This document shows positions 24,366 to 36,075 of a stretch of 64,000 nt of DNA, piece by piece. Location of the stretch: positions 13,359,406 to 13,423,405 of the forward strand of contig CM056550.1 of assembly GCA_029721515.1 (NCBI GenBank), in the 5' to 3' direction. The position numbers and the translations under genes were made by a program. The DNA is from Synanceia verrucosa (taxonomy: Eukaryota; Chordata; Actinopteri; Perciformes; Synanceiidae). Position 1 is the stretch's first letter; every line of letters starts with the position of its first letter. The notes beneath the pieces were generated by a model. It ran no database searches. It was not told the origin of the DNA and saw only the letters and a list, made by a program, of their open reading frames with translations.

Positions 24366-24926
24366 TTAAACGGACACTTTGTAATTTTTTCTCCCCCTAG
24401 TGGTTAAATTTGACTTTGCATGCATTGCAACATGGTTGGAACTACGGTAAGCAGAATGGGTCAACTCCCGGGCGTCCACTCACCGTGGAGCTCCGGTCAT
24501 TTTATAGCCTTTTTACGCTTTTTTGGCGATGAGGATTCGGCGCGGCGTAAGTATGGTCTTGTAGTATGACCAAAAGTGCAGTGCAAGTTTTACTTTAGTG
24601 CTGGGTAAGTAAAACCAGCGTCTCCACCTTGCTTCTCTGTGAAAAGTGAATCGCAAAACACGGAAATGCATTTTGTCCTATGGGTACTAGCAGGTAGTGC
24701 TTTATGTCCCTCTCTGCAGTCCATAGTTTTTGATAGATCGGAAAGACATGGAAGCCTCCGTATGAGCGACTCGCTCTATGTAAAGACAGATAACTGATTC
24801 TTCACCCAGGAGGATAAGTCAGATTGTTGGCATATGTTATTTTACACCAACGAGGATCTATTTATGAATGAAGACCTTGATTTGAGGTCATAAAATACTT
24901 AAAAAAATGACATAGTGTCCCCTTAA
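24366..24926. mobile_element. MITE with TTAA ends (GGACACT type)
   Basis: The left end is TTAAACGGACACTTTGTAA then TTTTTT. The right end, reversed, is TTAAGGGGACACTATGTCA then TTTTTTT. The two ends pair over about 25 bp and both carry TTAA, the target site of piggyBac/Kolobok-type transposons. The interior is unique with no transposase. CCCCCTAGTGGTTAAA just inside the left end is a familiar part of this fish family. Confidence 0.75.
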
Positions 24927-27900
24927 AATAAAACTATCAATTGAATCTAAATCTTATTTGAAACTCAAAAAGCTTTTTCTGTTTGTCGTGTTGCTTTTAG
25001 CTGTTACTGCAAAATAATTTATCACTAAATTCTATTCTATTCTAGTAGGCCCAAACACTGCAGTCATGCTGTCCAAAACTGTAATCTGGAGCAGGAGAAA
25101 AACACCTCTCAATCGCCTCTAGCTCAAAGTTTGTGTCTTAGTTAATGTCTATAAATAGAACATCACACTCTGTGGTGCTTTATCTATAAAGTAACACACT
25201 GCTTACATTTCCTCAGCATACATTGCTTCAGTTATCAGCTACACAAAAAGCACTGGCTGGTTGGTTTCCTTTTCCTCATGTCGACTGCTCTGACCTGCAA
25301 ACGGCCGAAGCAAGTGCGAATTATTGTATTGTGGAAAGTCACACGGGTACTGTTTGTTTTTCAGTGGGGATACTGCAGGCGGTGGAACCGAGACACTTCC
25401 TCGCAGATCTTTTAAAACTAAACTGTATCATTACTCTAAATTGGGTTTTGCCTCATGCCCATAATAGTAAGTAAACAAGTCCCAAATCCACAAAAATATA
25501 TGAAAACGCTACAGCCTTAGCACGCACTGCCATGCCGCAATCATGTTATTAATGGAAGAAAGCAGATTGTTTGGATATCATATCCCCATGATAATTAAAT
25601 CCAAATGTTTTGAAACGAAAGCTTATCCAGTACATGACTGTTGGCTGTATCGCAGATGAATTGATTCAGTGTACGTAAATAAACACTCGGATAAGAGGGT
25701 TTGTTCACAACACTAACCTTGTTTTTTCTGTAAGTCCGTAGAGGCGAGTTATCGTATTGTTATGACATCAGAATACCCTCATGGAGCGTGAGTTAACCAA
25801 GACAAAAAAGACTTCACTTCTCTGCCATTACAGTTTCTACCAAACACATGTCATTTGGCTTGTCAGTCTGTATTCAGGCACAAATGAGCCAACATGTTAT
25901 ACAGACCTCAGCACTGGTCTCATAGTTTCACTCACCGATATACGTTGCTCAGGCAGCTGCTTTCCATAAACAGTAATTGGATTCACTACTGTAAGCGCCG
26001 TCCATAACTAAGCTCAGATACGGGATAATTCAAACATTTATGTCCAATTTCCTGTGCAGTAATTACTGAGGAGAGAGTGTCCTCACACCCGCTGCTGCTG
26101 CCCTGTACAGCATGCAAAGCACACGGCCTGCCACCACACTGATCTGACAGGGACTTCCTTCCTGTTACTGAAGTCAAAGCTAAATGTCTCTGGGAATACT
26201 GCTCACTGACATAATTGGGTGAAATAACCCCAAAAATTCAATTGCTACTCAGGTTTATGCTTATTTGAACCTCTCATATCTCCACTCCTTGTCCTCAGTC
26301 TTGGGATGTCAGGCCAGACGCCCTCTCTCGCCTCTCGTTTGTCCCCAGGTTAGCATCATGTCGCCGGCTTGTATGGTTGGTGTTGCCAGATGGGATGTTG
26401 AAAGGGTGGAGCCTGTCTTTGCCTGGCACCTGGCTTCCTAGTCCACCCAACTTCCTCAGGTGAAATTCGCCAACAAGTCCTTGGTCAACAGGTATGTCAC
26501 CCTTCATGGTCACCACTGGCTTCCAACCCCCCCCCTTCCCAATCCAGGAAATCGATGTGGTCGTTTCCTCAGTCCAGGTGAGTCTGGAGGGAAGCAGTGC
26601 TCACCCACACATGGCGTTATAAGGCCGACTGGGAAGCAGTTCCCGCACCTAATCTTGAACGACTGACGTGTTCATGACAAAAATCAGAGCGTTCAGGAAC
26701 TGAAAAGTTGGTTCCCGACAGGAACCAAGTGAAACTTGTTTTTTCTAAGCGAACTGTGACGACAAAATAGACGTCAGCAGGTTCAGCCGGGTGTGTGGAA
26801 TATGGCGGCAGCAGATGTTGTGGCACAGCTTGGCGCAGATGAATAATGATTTGTGCGCGTGCAAATGCTCGCTGGTAGTCCATGATCGTTATTTTCTTTG
26901 CTGTGACATCTGCTTTCGGATGGCCTTGTTTTTTGATTTGGTGGCAAATCAACACCCTCTGTTGATGACGCATCGTGGGTTCACTTAAATGCTATGAACG
27001 CAGGTCGTTCACCAGTAAGCACTTTGGTTCCCAGTTTAACTGGGACGTTGACCCTTGTGAGATTGAACACGTGTGGTCGAGTTCCCTCACACAATGTTCA
27101 CCCATCATTCCACATCCAGTCCTACACCTATACCTGATGGAGAAGGGGATCATTCCAGAAGTAAATATGGTGGGCCAGGTGTTGCATCTGTGCTAACCTC
27201 TGACCGGGATGTGAGTCCAGAAAATCTTTCATCTGGTGCTGAGACAGAGCATCAAGATGGTAAACCAGTAGCTCACAGCAGGTAGCTACTTCTGATGCTG
27301 GCTTCACAAACCAACAGAAAAGGCTCCAGTCGTCTGAGCATGTGAATCCCAGTGGATTAACTCCAAAAAGTTGGTGTTTTTTAGACTTTTCCGACTCGTT
27401 TGATCCAAATTATTCCACTGGCAGAGCAGATGTGGAAAACCGGAAACAGTGAATAATCAAAGCAGATTGGGATTTTCGGGAGGGGGACTTGATTAAGATA
27501 CGTTGTCTGGGAATGATGCATGTCTGTACATCCAGTAACTCTCAAAAAAACTGACCTGCTGGTGGCGGTGGAGGGAAAGTGATGGGATCACCAAAGTCAG
27601 TGTGCTCTGTTCTCTCAGGAGCTTGAATGTATGTACAAAAACTGGCACTGCCAACCATAGATGACCGCAATGATGATGTAGGCAGCCGATTACGATTACT
27701 AAATGAAAGAAGCCTGAAACTGACCCTGCCACACCTTCAGGGGTCAGATGAGGGCTCTTCTGGCAGCAAAAGGGGGATCGACACCATATTAAGCTGGTGC
27801 TCATGATCTTATGCCTGATCCATATATTTCAGATCGCTTAGTTTCCTTCACTCCAGACAGAAGGTTGAAGGTCTGTAGACGGTAGAGGTTTGCTGCCATA

Positions 27901-29557
27901 TGAACATCAAGTGGGGAATTCATTATCAGGTTTTATAGCCACATCTTCAAACACATTTTATAGTCTTGCCTTTGATTGTTATGTCCTTTACCTCATTTTA
28001 TTTTACATATATATTTTAAATCTCCTTTTAATCCTCTGTTTTGTATCTGTCTTTAATTATTTGTTCAGTTTTATGATTTCCTCTTACAACATTTAGTAAA
28101 ATAGGACTAGAGATAAAAATAAATAAACATAAAATGACCTATTTAATGAACATCGTCATGATTCTTTGGTCGTCCTGTTGTGTATTAGTGATCGCCGACC
28201 GTGGCTGGGAGATTACCGACCTTTTCATTTCAAACTACATCACAGGTTGGACCAAACATTCGCACAAATTGGAAGCATGTGTTTTGTGCATGTTTGGTTC
28301 TGTCTCAACCTGGCACACCAGCAGCCACATTATCCTGTTATATATGTGCGCTGCATTTCACTGACATGGTGCAAACAATGATGTGCTGTCAAAAGCTGGG
28401 GGGAGTAACGGAGCTGCTCCGTGATGGGCAAACGTAAAACCAATGAGTAAGCATCCTGATCAGACTGCTCGGTTTCACCTGCAGGAACGGTAATATCAAA
28501 CCATCTGTTTAAACAAGAAGCAGATTTATGTGAATAGCAAGAGTTCCCCCTTTGATTGAATCAGGTCAATAAGCCGCAGATCGAGTTTTTGATGAGAACA
28601 TGGGGGTGGATAGTATGGGTAACGTCACTGCATACTTTGTGTGAGTCATAGGCTGGAGGGTAGAGGGGGTATGGAGTGACCTTATGATGTTGTAATTCAA
28701 CGTAGAGCGTGTCACTTTTTCTAAAAATAATAGGCCGTCAGGACCGAAATAGCAGCTTTATTTCTGTGGGGTGTTTCTGTTGGACGCCTCTGGTGCGCTC
28801 GCTCCACGGGTGTGCATGTGAGTGGGAGGAAGGGAGGGAATGTGTTGTTTTGTTTTTCATTCTTTCCCCCTGAAAAGAGAAGGGGAGATCTGGAAAAAGA
28901 AGAAGAAGAGAAGAGAGAATGCCGGAAACCTTTTCAATCATCCCTGCAAACTACCCGCAGTTGTCTTAATCATTAAACCCTCAGTCTGAAATGAGTCTTC
29001 CCTTCCTTTTGTGGGAAGGCTGGTCATTTGATTTAAGGCTGGGGTCTCAGCGAGCTTGGCTCTACAGTATGTCATCCCACAATGTGCTCTAATGACGGCC
29101 AGCAAATTGATACCATTTGTCTGGGAAAGCTCCCCTCGGCCTGCAACACCAGGTTTAAACTTACAGCAAAGCCCTCGTCGTATTACGTGATTACAACGAA
29201 GGTCAAGAATTATATCATTTTTCTTTGTGCTTCTTTTTGTGCCGTCCAGTTGGAGATGGGGAGCTATGAATCACTGCGATGTGAATATATTACACATTTT
29301 CCTTGAAGTGGCGAGCGTAGCCTCTTCACCCCCCGCCACCCCGCGCACTCCCTCTCTGCTCCACATGCAGCTGATGTGCCGTGCTCAGAGGAAACCCTGT
29401 TTAGCCTGACCTGCCTTTAAAAGCCTTGCATAACTTCCTCGAGCCGTTTTCTGACCCAAACACAGACAGAGGAATGTGTGTTTTACAAAAACAGACTGAA
29501 TCCACGCAGGATATTAGCCGACAACACAGGCTGACAGTGACACGCGTGTGTGTGTGA
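24927..29557. other. Gene-free sequence
   Basis: No exon, RNA gene or clear transposon boundary found. Around 26680-26800 the sequence has repeat-like character but no ends are visible. The block 28960-29400 is high-complexity and is a candidate conserved non-coding segment. No open frame has recognisable protein features. Confidence 0.5.
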
Positions 29558-29850
29558 ACGCCGGCATGTATTACCTACGTTATGGGGACATATATCTGTT
29601 CACACACTCACACTGTGGGGACTCCTCTTCCTTCTGGGGACAAAATGCATGTCCCCATAAAGTGAACTGTTACATTTTTGGCTGAAGACTTGAAGAAGAT
29701 TTAATGTTAGCATAAGGTTAGATTTTTGTTGGGGTTAGGATGAGAAAAATGCAAGTACTGGTTATGGTTAGGGTCAAGAGAAGTCCCGGAAATGACAGTA
29801 AGTCAATATAAAGTCCCCATAACGACAGTAATACAGAACTGTGTTTTTTT
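29558..29850 (+). repeat. Common teleost repeat with GGGGACA and GTTAGGGTTAG-like core
   Basis: The sequence TATGGGGACATATATC, TTCTGGGGACAAAATGC, GGTTATGGTTAGGGTC and AAGTCCCCATAACGACAGTAA is a recurrent fish repeat that I recognise by these blocks; it is preceded by a short GT run. Its class is not known to me. Confidence 0.6.
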
Positions 29851-30288
29851 TTAACGTTTATCATATTTAACGAGCCCTTGACCACCAATCTAATTTATTC
29901 ATACTGATCATACAGTTTATCCAGACAGCACTTCCTCTGTTTTCCCTGTCATAACTGATAATCTCAATTAAAGCACACCTCATATTTTTATGATTATGTT
30001 GGTGAAGTCAAGGCACTTAATTGAGGTGAGAAAAAAGTCAATGGTGACTTGATGATTTTTCAAAATTTCAAAGTCTTTCTGTGAACATAAAGCTGCACTT
30101 TTTAATTATTTGCAAAATTAAGGTTGCTCGTCATTTAGCATCTAATTGTATTTTGTTTCTGCGGCTAATTTATTATTATTTGCAAATTTATTTAAGTTAC
30201 TGTCTCTGTTTTGTTGTGTGTAATTTTCATTTATAATTCGCCATGATGTCTTTGGTTAGTATTTTGTGGGTTAATATGTGTTTGTGTC

Positions 30289-30549
30289 ATGGGTGTCAAA
30301 CAATTATTTAATTGTGTTTAATCACAGAATTATTTTTTATTGTACATTTAAAATTCTTTTATTTTGCATTTATCAGTGGTTTTATCATATTAAGAATCAA
30401 ATCAATTATTAGCAGTACATCTGGATTGGGAATCAAATGAATACTGAGTGTTGCATTGTTCATTTGACTTTCAGCTTTATTTCAAATCCAAAGGACGTCA
30501 TGATTAACGTCATGATTGTGATTAACGCATTAATGCTGACAGCCCTAGT
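30289..30549. mobile_element. Probable non-autonomous hAT-like element
   Basis: The left side GGGTGTCAAACAATTATTTA with TTTAATCAC faces a right side that reversed reads CTAGGGCTGTCAGCATTAA then TGCGTTAATCAC. These ends pair and resemble the fish family starting GGGCTGTCAAC. No clear target duplication was found, so the limits are approximate. Confidence 0.5.
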
Positions 30550-30689
30550 GTGTTATGTCAGCTTGAAACCTGAGGTTGGGTAACAGAAAAGATAAAAATA
30601 CCTTTACGTATGTTCATTTTTATGACGCTTTGGTCCAAACAAATGAAATTTTGAGTAATTTCTTCCACACCTTTGTGTGTTTTAGTTCG

Positions 30690-31247
30690 GGGTGTCTGAG
30701 CATTTTCACTTCCGACATGATACGATACTGCAGCCTTGAGTATTGGCCAATACAAATGTCAATCTGATATGACATCAGCAATAATCACATATACTTTTAT
30801 TACTAATTTTGCAGTATTAATGTTAGAAAAGGCTTGATCAAGTGATATTTAAACATAGAACAGTAGTCAGAAACAGTAGGTCTGAGAAAAACAGCCATTT
30901 ATTATTAACCAATGGGTCAATTTTAACGTTAAACAAAAAAAAAAAAAAAATGGAAGATACTGAAAAATAACTAGTGAAAACAAACTTTTTAAAGTGCAAA
31001 AAAAAACTAGTTTAATGTCAACACCAGCATATTATACAATTGAATAGAATAAATAAGAAATAAATTAGAAGACCCTGAAAATCCTCCTGCTGTTTTTTGT
31101 GATGCTTCTTCAAATTAAGGTGACCGGACGGGGACAGTCCCTGTTTTAGACCAGTCCCCATAGCTAATAGCTAATAATCCGATACTTGTTTTTGTTGCTG
31201 ATAGCAGACTGAAATCCGATATCAATATGGGATCGGGACACGCCTAG
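30690..31247. repeat. Degenerate repeat, 'ATCCGATA' family
   Basis: The left part GGGGTGTCTGAGC and GATACGATACTGCAGCC then TTGAGTATTGGCCAATAC, and the right part AATCCGATATCAATATGGGA then TCGGGACACGCCTAG, are pieces of a dispersed fish family recognisable by repeated ATCCGATA/CGATAT words. The middle contains an A-rich run (30935-30950). The boundaries are estimates. Confidence 0.4.
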
Positions 31248-33796
31248 TAGTTTCGATATGACTAAAATTGAAGTTTAGGACTGTTGTCACACTGGTGGAT
31301 TGGACTGTGGAGGTAAACCATGCAGTAAGGTCCTCTTAGGGAAATTACTACCACAGTATATATAAATGTATTTCAGCGGGGATAGGGTTTGAATTTGGTG
31401 TGAATTCCAGGGCTTATGGTTACAACAATGTCAAACAAGTTCAGTAGTTAATAGTGAGGAGTTTATTTTCAGCTGAGGCTTGATTTGTTTTCCTTCACGA
31501 GTCAAATAACCACAAGTGTCTGGCTTAAGGATCTTTACAGGCCTGCTCTGTTATGTACTGTATATGTATATTATGCAATCTCATCCTTCACATGCACGCA
31601 CTACATCTCTTCATCAATTTCACAACAGCCCTTTATCAAATTCTCCCGTTCTCTCCATCGATATATATTTCTCCAAACATTTCATCATTAATGAAAGTGT
31701 CAGATGAGAAAATAAAGCTGAGTTTTCAGCTGTAACACCATCCATAGAGGAGAACGGTGCCGAAAAAAAAACAACGGCAAAGTCCGCTCTGTGATTATTT
31801 AGTCTGTATTATGAGAAATATTGACGTGAAACTCCATCACCTGGTTGGAATATGAGTGACTGCCTCTGCCAGTTCTCCAAAGTCTGGATGCCAACTGAAT
31901 GAGGAACTCCATCATGATCTGATGACAGGATTAGATCTCACTGAAATACGTGAACATGACCTCTTTAGTCAGATTTTTTGTCCATTTTGAGTCATATTTC
32001 TAGACCCACAGAATATTTTGTACTATGTCTCTGAAAACAGTGAATAGCTCAAATGAAAGAAGAGACTCTCTATTTCATCATGAAAAAAATGTTTGTTTTT
32101 ACCTTGTTCCATTCTTGTTTTATCAGAGGTAGAGTAGAGGACACTTTCACCAAAATCACCACTTTTTGTCCAGATTGTTTTACTCTCTAATCTCGATCGT
32201 CTCCACTTCCTGTGTGAGAGCGCCCTCTTGTGCCTGCTGCTAAAAACAGGAAAAATGTGTATATACGTTCATAGCACTCAAGCATTAGCGTATATGTACG
32301 TCTTTGGCTCTCAAAGAATTAACTTAAATCTTTTAGGCTATGAAAAGTCTATTTAACTTAAATCAGAATTGAAATCTTCCCTAAACCTTACCTTAAATAC
32401 CGTGGTTTCATTGTCTAAACCTAAATGTTTCTGTGGTGACAGCATGTAAATGTAGCGCTCACATCAGATTAGACTGACCTGATAGCTTGGAGAGCTTCTC
32501 GTCTGGGTTCATATGTGCCAAAACTCAGTCCTGCCAGACATCTAATCACTGTATGGATGTTGCTCTGTGGTAGAAATCATGCTCTGCACCAGGTCAGCAC
32601 TGATAGTGGCACTTGTTGCTCTAAAGCGTGATGCCTCTGTGATCTCATCGCTAACGAGAACTGACTGGAATCCAAACATGAGCAGAGTGAGGGATTAAAA
32701 ATGCTACGAGGCACCTACAGTGCAGCTACAGTAAACCAGCTCCATGATGTCATGTTTCTCAAAAGCAACAGGGCGGGGTCCAAACACATGAAAGTCCAGG
32801 GCCAATTGGAAACAGATTTGACCTGACAAGTGCGATTGTGGCCTGTTGTTTCAAGAGCAAGAGCGAGGAGATAGCGCCGGGGAGTTCGGTGGCTGGCCTC
32901 AAATTTCTTTTTACCGTCCATGAAATCCACAAACACGGCGCAGCCAGAGGAGTCTTAAGAGATGAAGATGAGCCTCGAGGTGCAGCTGATGAACGCGCCG
33001 GAGCGGCCAAGCAACATAAAAAGAGAGATCCGTGCAGCCATTGAAGTGAAACTCAAGCAGTTGTTTCTAATTAGGTCCGGCTCCTGGGATCAGCCCAGAA
33101 GATACGTTCCTCCTGAACGTCTCTGCTTCTATAAACAAGCCTCCCCTGGTTCTTGAGCTGGCTGGGGCCTCAGAGTTGGCCCCGCCAACCCGTCTGCTTG
33201 GCCTCGCCGCTCGCTGCTCTTTTCACTCATAATTATCGGATATGGGATCTTTGTTGACTGCTGTCACACAGAAACAAACATCAACACCAGCGTTCATTTA
33301 GTCATTTATTTCTGTTCGAACTTAAATCATTATAAAACACTATTTACTGCCTGGGTTAGCGAACGGCAAACATCTAGAAGAAGATTTATCTGGCTGACAG
33401 CGCACATTAATCCTGCTCTCCACCGACAGCAACGCAAGAGAAGAGGCCGCTGAAGCTAATGCTAGCGTTACTTCCACAGCTGTTGGTCATGTTTCAGTGC
33501 ACCGTTTAATCCATAAACCTGTTTTTTACTTTCATTAAAGAACATTAGCTAACAGAAATGTGAGATGCTAGTCACAATAGAATAAGATGGAATAGCTTTT
33601 ATTGAGTTTACTATTGGTGTAGTTTTATTTTTTTTATTAAGAGCAGATATTTTGGGGAAGCATAAGATACTGTAGTATTAAAAAATCATGCTTTACTTTA
33701 CTAAATGACTCACTGCTGAAAGTAATTAGTTACACTACCAGTTCCATTACTTTAACATCACTCTGTAACATCAACTGAGCTGCAGGATAACTCAAC
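31248..33796. other. Gene-free sequence
   Basis: No exon or RNA gene found. The block 32830-33250 is high-complexity and GC-richer, with CTAATTAGG and CATAATTATCGG, and may be a conserved non-coding element. Its overlapping open frames on both strands are not convincing as protein. Confidence 0.5.
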
Positions 33797-34297
33797 TGGC
33801 AAATAATTTCAAAGTAAAGCTCCTTATTGTAATAAAAGGAGAATAGACAGCAGATCATTTCAAAGTAAAGCTCCTTATTGTAATAAAAGGAGGACAGACA
33901 CCAGATAATTTCAAAGTAAAGCTCCTTATTGTAATAAAAGGCGGACAGACACCAGATAATTTCAAAGTAAAGCTCCTTATTGTAATAAAAGGCGGACAGA
34001 CACCAGATAATTTCAAAGTAAAGCTCCTTATTGTAACAAAAGGAGGACAGAGACCAGATCATTTCAAAGGAAAGCTCCTTATTATAATAAAAGGAGGACA
34101 GACACCAGATCATTTCAAAGTAAAGCTCCTTATTGTAATAAATGGTGGACAGACAGCAGATAATTTCAAAGTAAAACACCTTATTTTAACAAAAAAATGA
34201 CAGACACCAGATAATTTCAAAGTAAAGCTCCTTATTGTAATAAAAGGAGGACAGAGACCAGATAATTTCAAAGTAAAGCTCCTTATTGTAATAACAT
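33797..34297. repeat. Minisatellite of 51-bp units, about 10 copies
   Basis: The unit is ATAATTTCAAAGTAAAGCTC, then CTTATTGTAATAAAAGG, then AGGACAGACACCAG. TTTCAAAG occurs at 33807, 33858 and 33909, giving an exact 51-bp period. Units differ by a few substitutions; the one near 34160-34200 is the most diverged. Because 51 is a multiple of three, a minus-strand frame stays open through it for 149 codons; I regard that as a consequence of the repeat. Confidence 0.92.
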
Positions 34298-35529
34298 TTC
34301 TTTTTTCTGCCCTTTAATATCACAAAGCTGACAGGAAGTAGCGAACATTAGTCCAAACAGCCCTTCACAGTAAAATGCTAAATGTAAAATCAGATTATGT
34401 TACTGATAACTAATGAAGACTTTGCATTCCAGTGTGAAATGAGTTAATAGGTTATGTTATTGTTTAGTTGACGTATACATTTGGGTTTCGTCTGGTCACT
34501 AAAATAGTTTTGGTCTGCAAATACTTTTGTTAGTTTTCATTGATAAAATGATGATTTCGGCAGGTGTAAGCAGCATCCAGTGACAAAATGGTAATCTTCT
34601 CTTCTCACTTATTTTCCACTCATTTGTTATGTTGAAACAGTATTTTCGTCTCCTCCTCTTCACATGGACTAATCACCACCTCTCAGCCTGTGTTAGTTCA
34701 CCTTTGCATTATCACCCTGAACGTCTGTTCAGGCTATTATCATCTTCTTGAGTTACCTATCCAGAGCCCGCCATTATGAATCTTAATAGTGCACTCCTTT
34801 GAAGACGGTATCACCACGCATACTTAAGTGAAACATCTTCATCCCTTTCTCCCACACTTTGATCACTGAGAGCGAAGCACAAAAAACTGTTACAATCGCT
34901 TGAAAATGAACAAGTCAAGCAGAGGACAGGCGAGCTTGGCAATCCTTTATGAATGACACGGCACAATATTATTTCACTGTTATTGATGTTGCTATTCCAG
35001 ATTGGTTCACTTCATGTAAGTGCAGTTGTGAATAAAGACAGGTCAGACACATGCAGTGGTGTAAGTCTGTTATAAATCAGCTGCAGTCTGCCCCTGACAG
35101 GATGATGAGAAGATATATTGCATAACTCACGCTGACTCGCTGGTGGAGGCTTGATTCAGCAGCAGGGTAATCCTGATGCAGCGAGGGGCTGCTGCTCTCA
35201 CTCTGTGTGTGTGTTTCAGGCTATTTATAAAAGAGCTTTCTGTTTGCTCACTGGGTTGTTACCTCCACTCGCTTATCTCCCACTGACTTGATGGAGCAGT
35301 GAGGTCATTAGGATTTTGAACTGGGAATCGATGAGTTCCAGTGGCCCCTTCATTTTATCTGCCTTGATCTGACTATTTGTTCATCCATCCACAGCATCTC
35401 CAGCTCTCACACTCATCAGTGAAAAGATGTTTGGTCAATAAAATAATTAGTTTCAGTAGATTTATCACTGCAGTGTCAGGCGTTTACCACCTTTGCTCCA
35501 AATTAACAGTCTTGCTTCTTCCCAAAATA
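34298..35529. other. Gene-free sequence
   Basis: Unique-looking DNA with no supported gene, RNA or repeat. Confidence 0.5.
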
Positions 35530-35710
35530 TTTTTTTCCATGTTTCTGTAATGGTTAATCCACCAGTATGTGCAAAATAAAATAATATATTTAATGCTATA
35601 ATGTAAAAAAAATATCAAATCACATCATTATTTGTTGATGAATATTTACAGTCATTCCTGAAGAGAAATAGTTCAAGTTTGGGTCTAAAAGGGTGAATTC
35701 AGCAGAAACT
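35530..35710 (+). repeat. Dispersed repeat copy shared with intron 6 and intron 14 of the dynein gene
   Basis: TTTCTGTAATGGTTAATCC and ACCAGTATGTGC, then GTTTGGGTCTAAAAGGGTG AATTCA. The same blocks appear reversed at 52400-52770, in part at 23860-24090, and in part at 60670-60710. I cannot name the family. Confidence 0.6.
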
Positions 35711-35889
35711 GCAGTGATGCTTTCCCAAATCAATTGGCAAAAACATAAAAATACAACTAGAAATATCCTCTACACTCTCAATAACATATTTTTTGGACAC
35801 CTGTAAACACTTTTTTACTTACGTCAGGGTCTCCACCTCCTGAGGAACATGTCTGCATCTTCAGCTGCTAAAGATTAAAGGTGTTTATT

Positions 35890-36075
35890 ATCATAAATGA
35901 ACAGAAAGGAAACTGTTTTTCTGTACAATGAAATACTTCCTTTGCTATCCACAATGGATACCGAGCAATGAAGTGTAAAAATAGATTAAAAAAATAGGTA
36001 AATAAAAGCAGCATTAAGACAAATAAGGCAGCAATGTGATAAAAAGAAAAAATATACTGGCTATACAAAGAGGAA
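35890..36075 (-). repeat. LINE 3' tail fragment, minus strand
   Basis: TGTACAATGAAATACTTCC followed by an A-rich tract with repeated AATAAA-like words is the body next to the tail of common fish non-LTR elements. Confidence 0.35.

Noticed and set aside
26975..27285. Overlapping frames that looked like a decayed element protein
   Set aside because: No motif of any transposon protein could be recognised and no element ends were visible.
32715..33156. Frames on both strands as exons
   Set aside because: Four frames overlap in GC-richer DNA, none with splice signals or recognisable protein sequence.
33730..34179. 149-codon minus-strand frame as a gene
   Set aside because: It is a by-product of a 51-bp repeat whose length is a multiple of three, with no start context or flanking exon.
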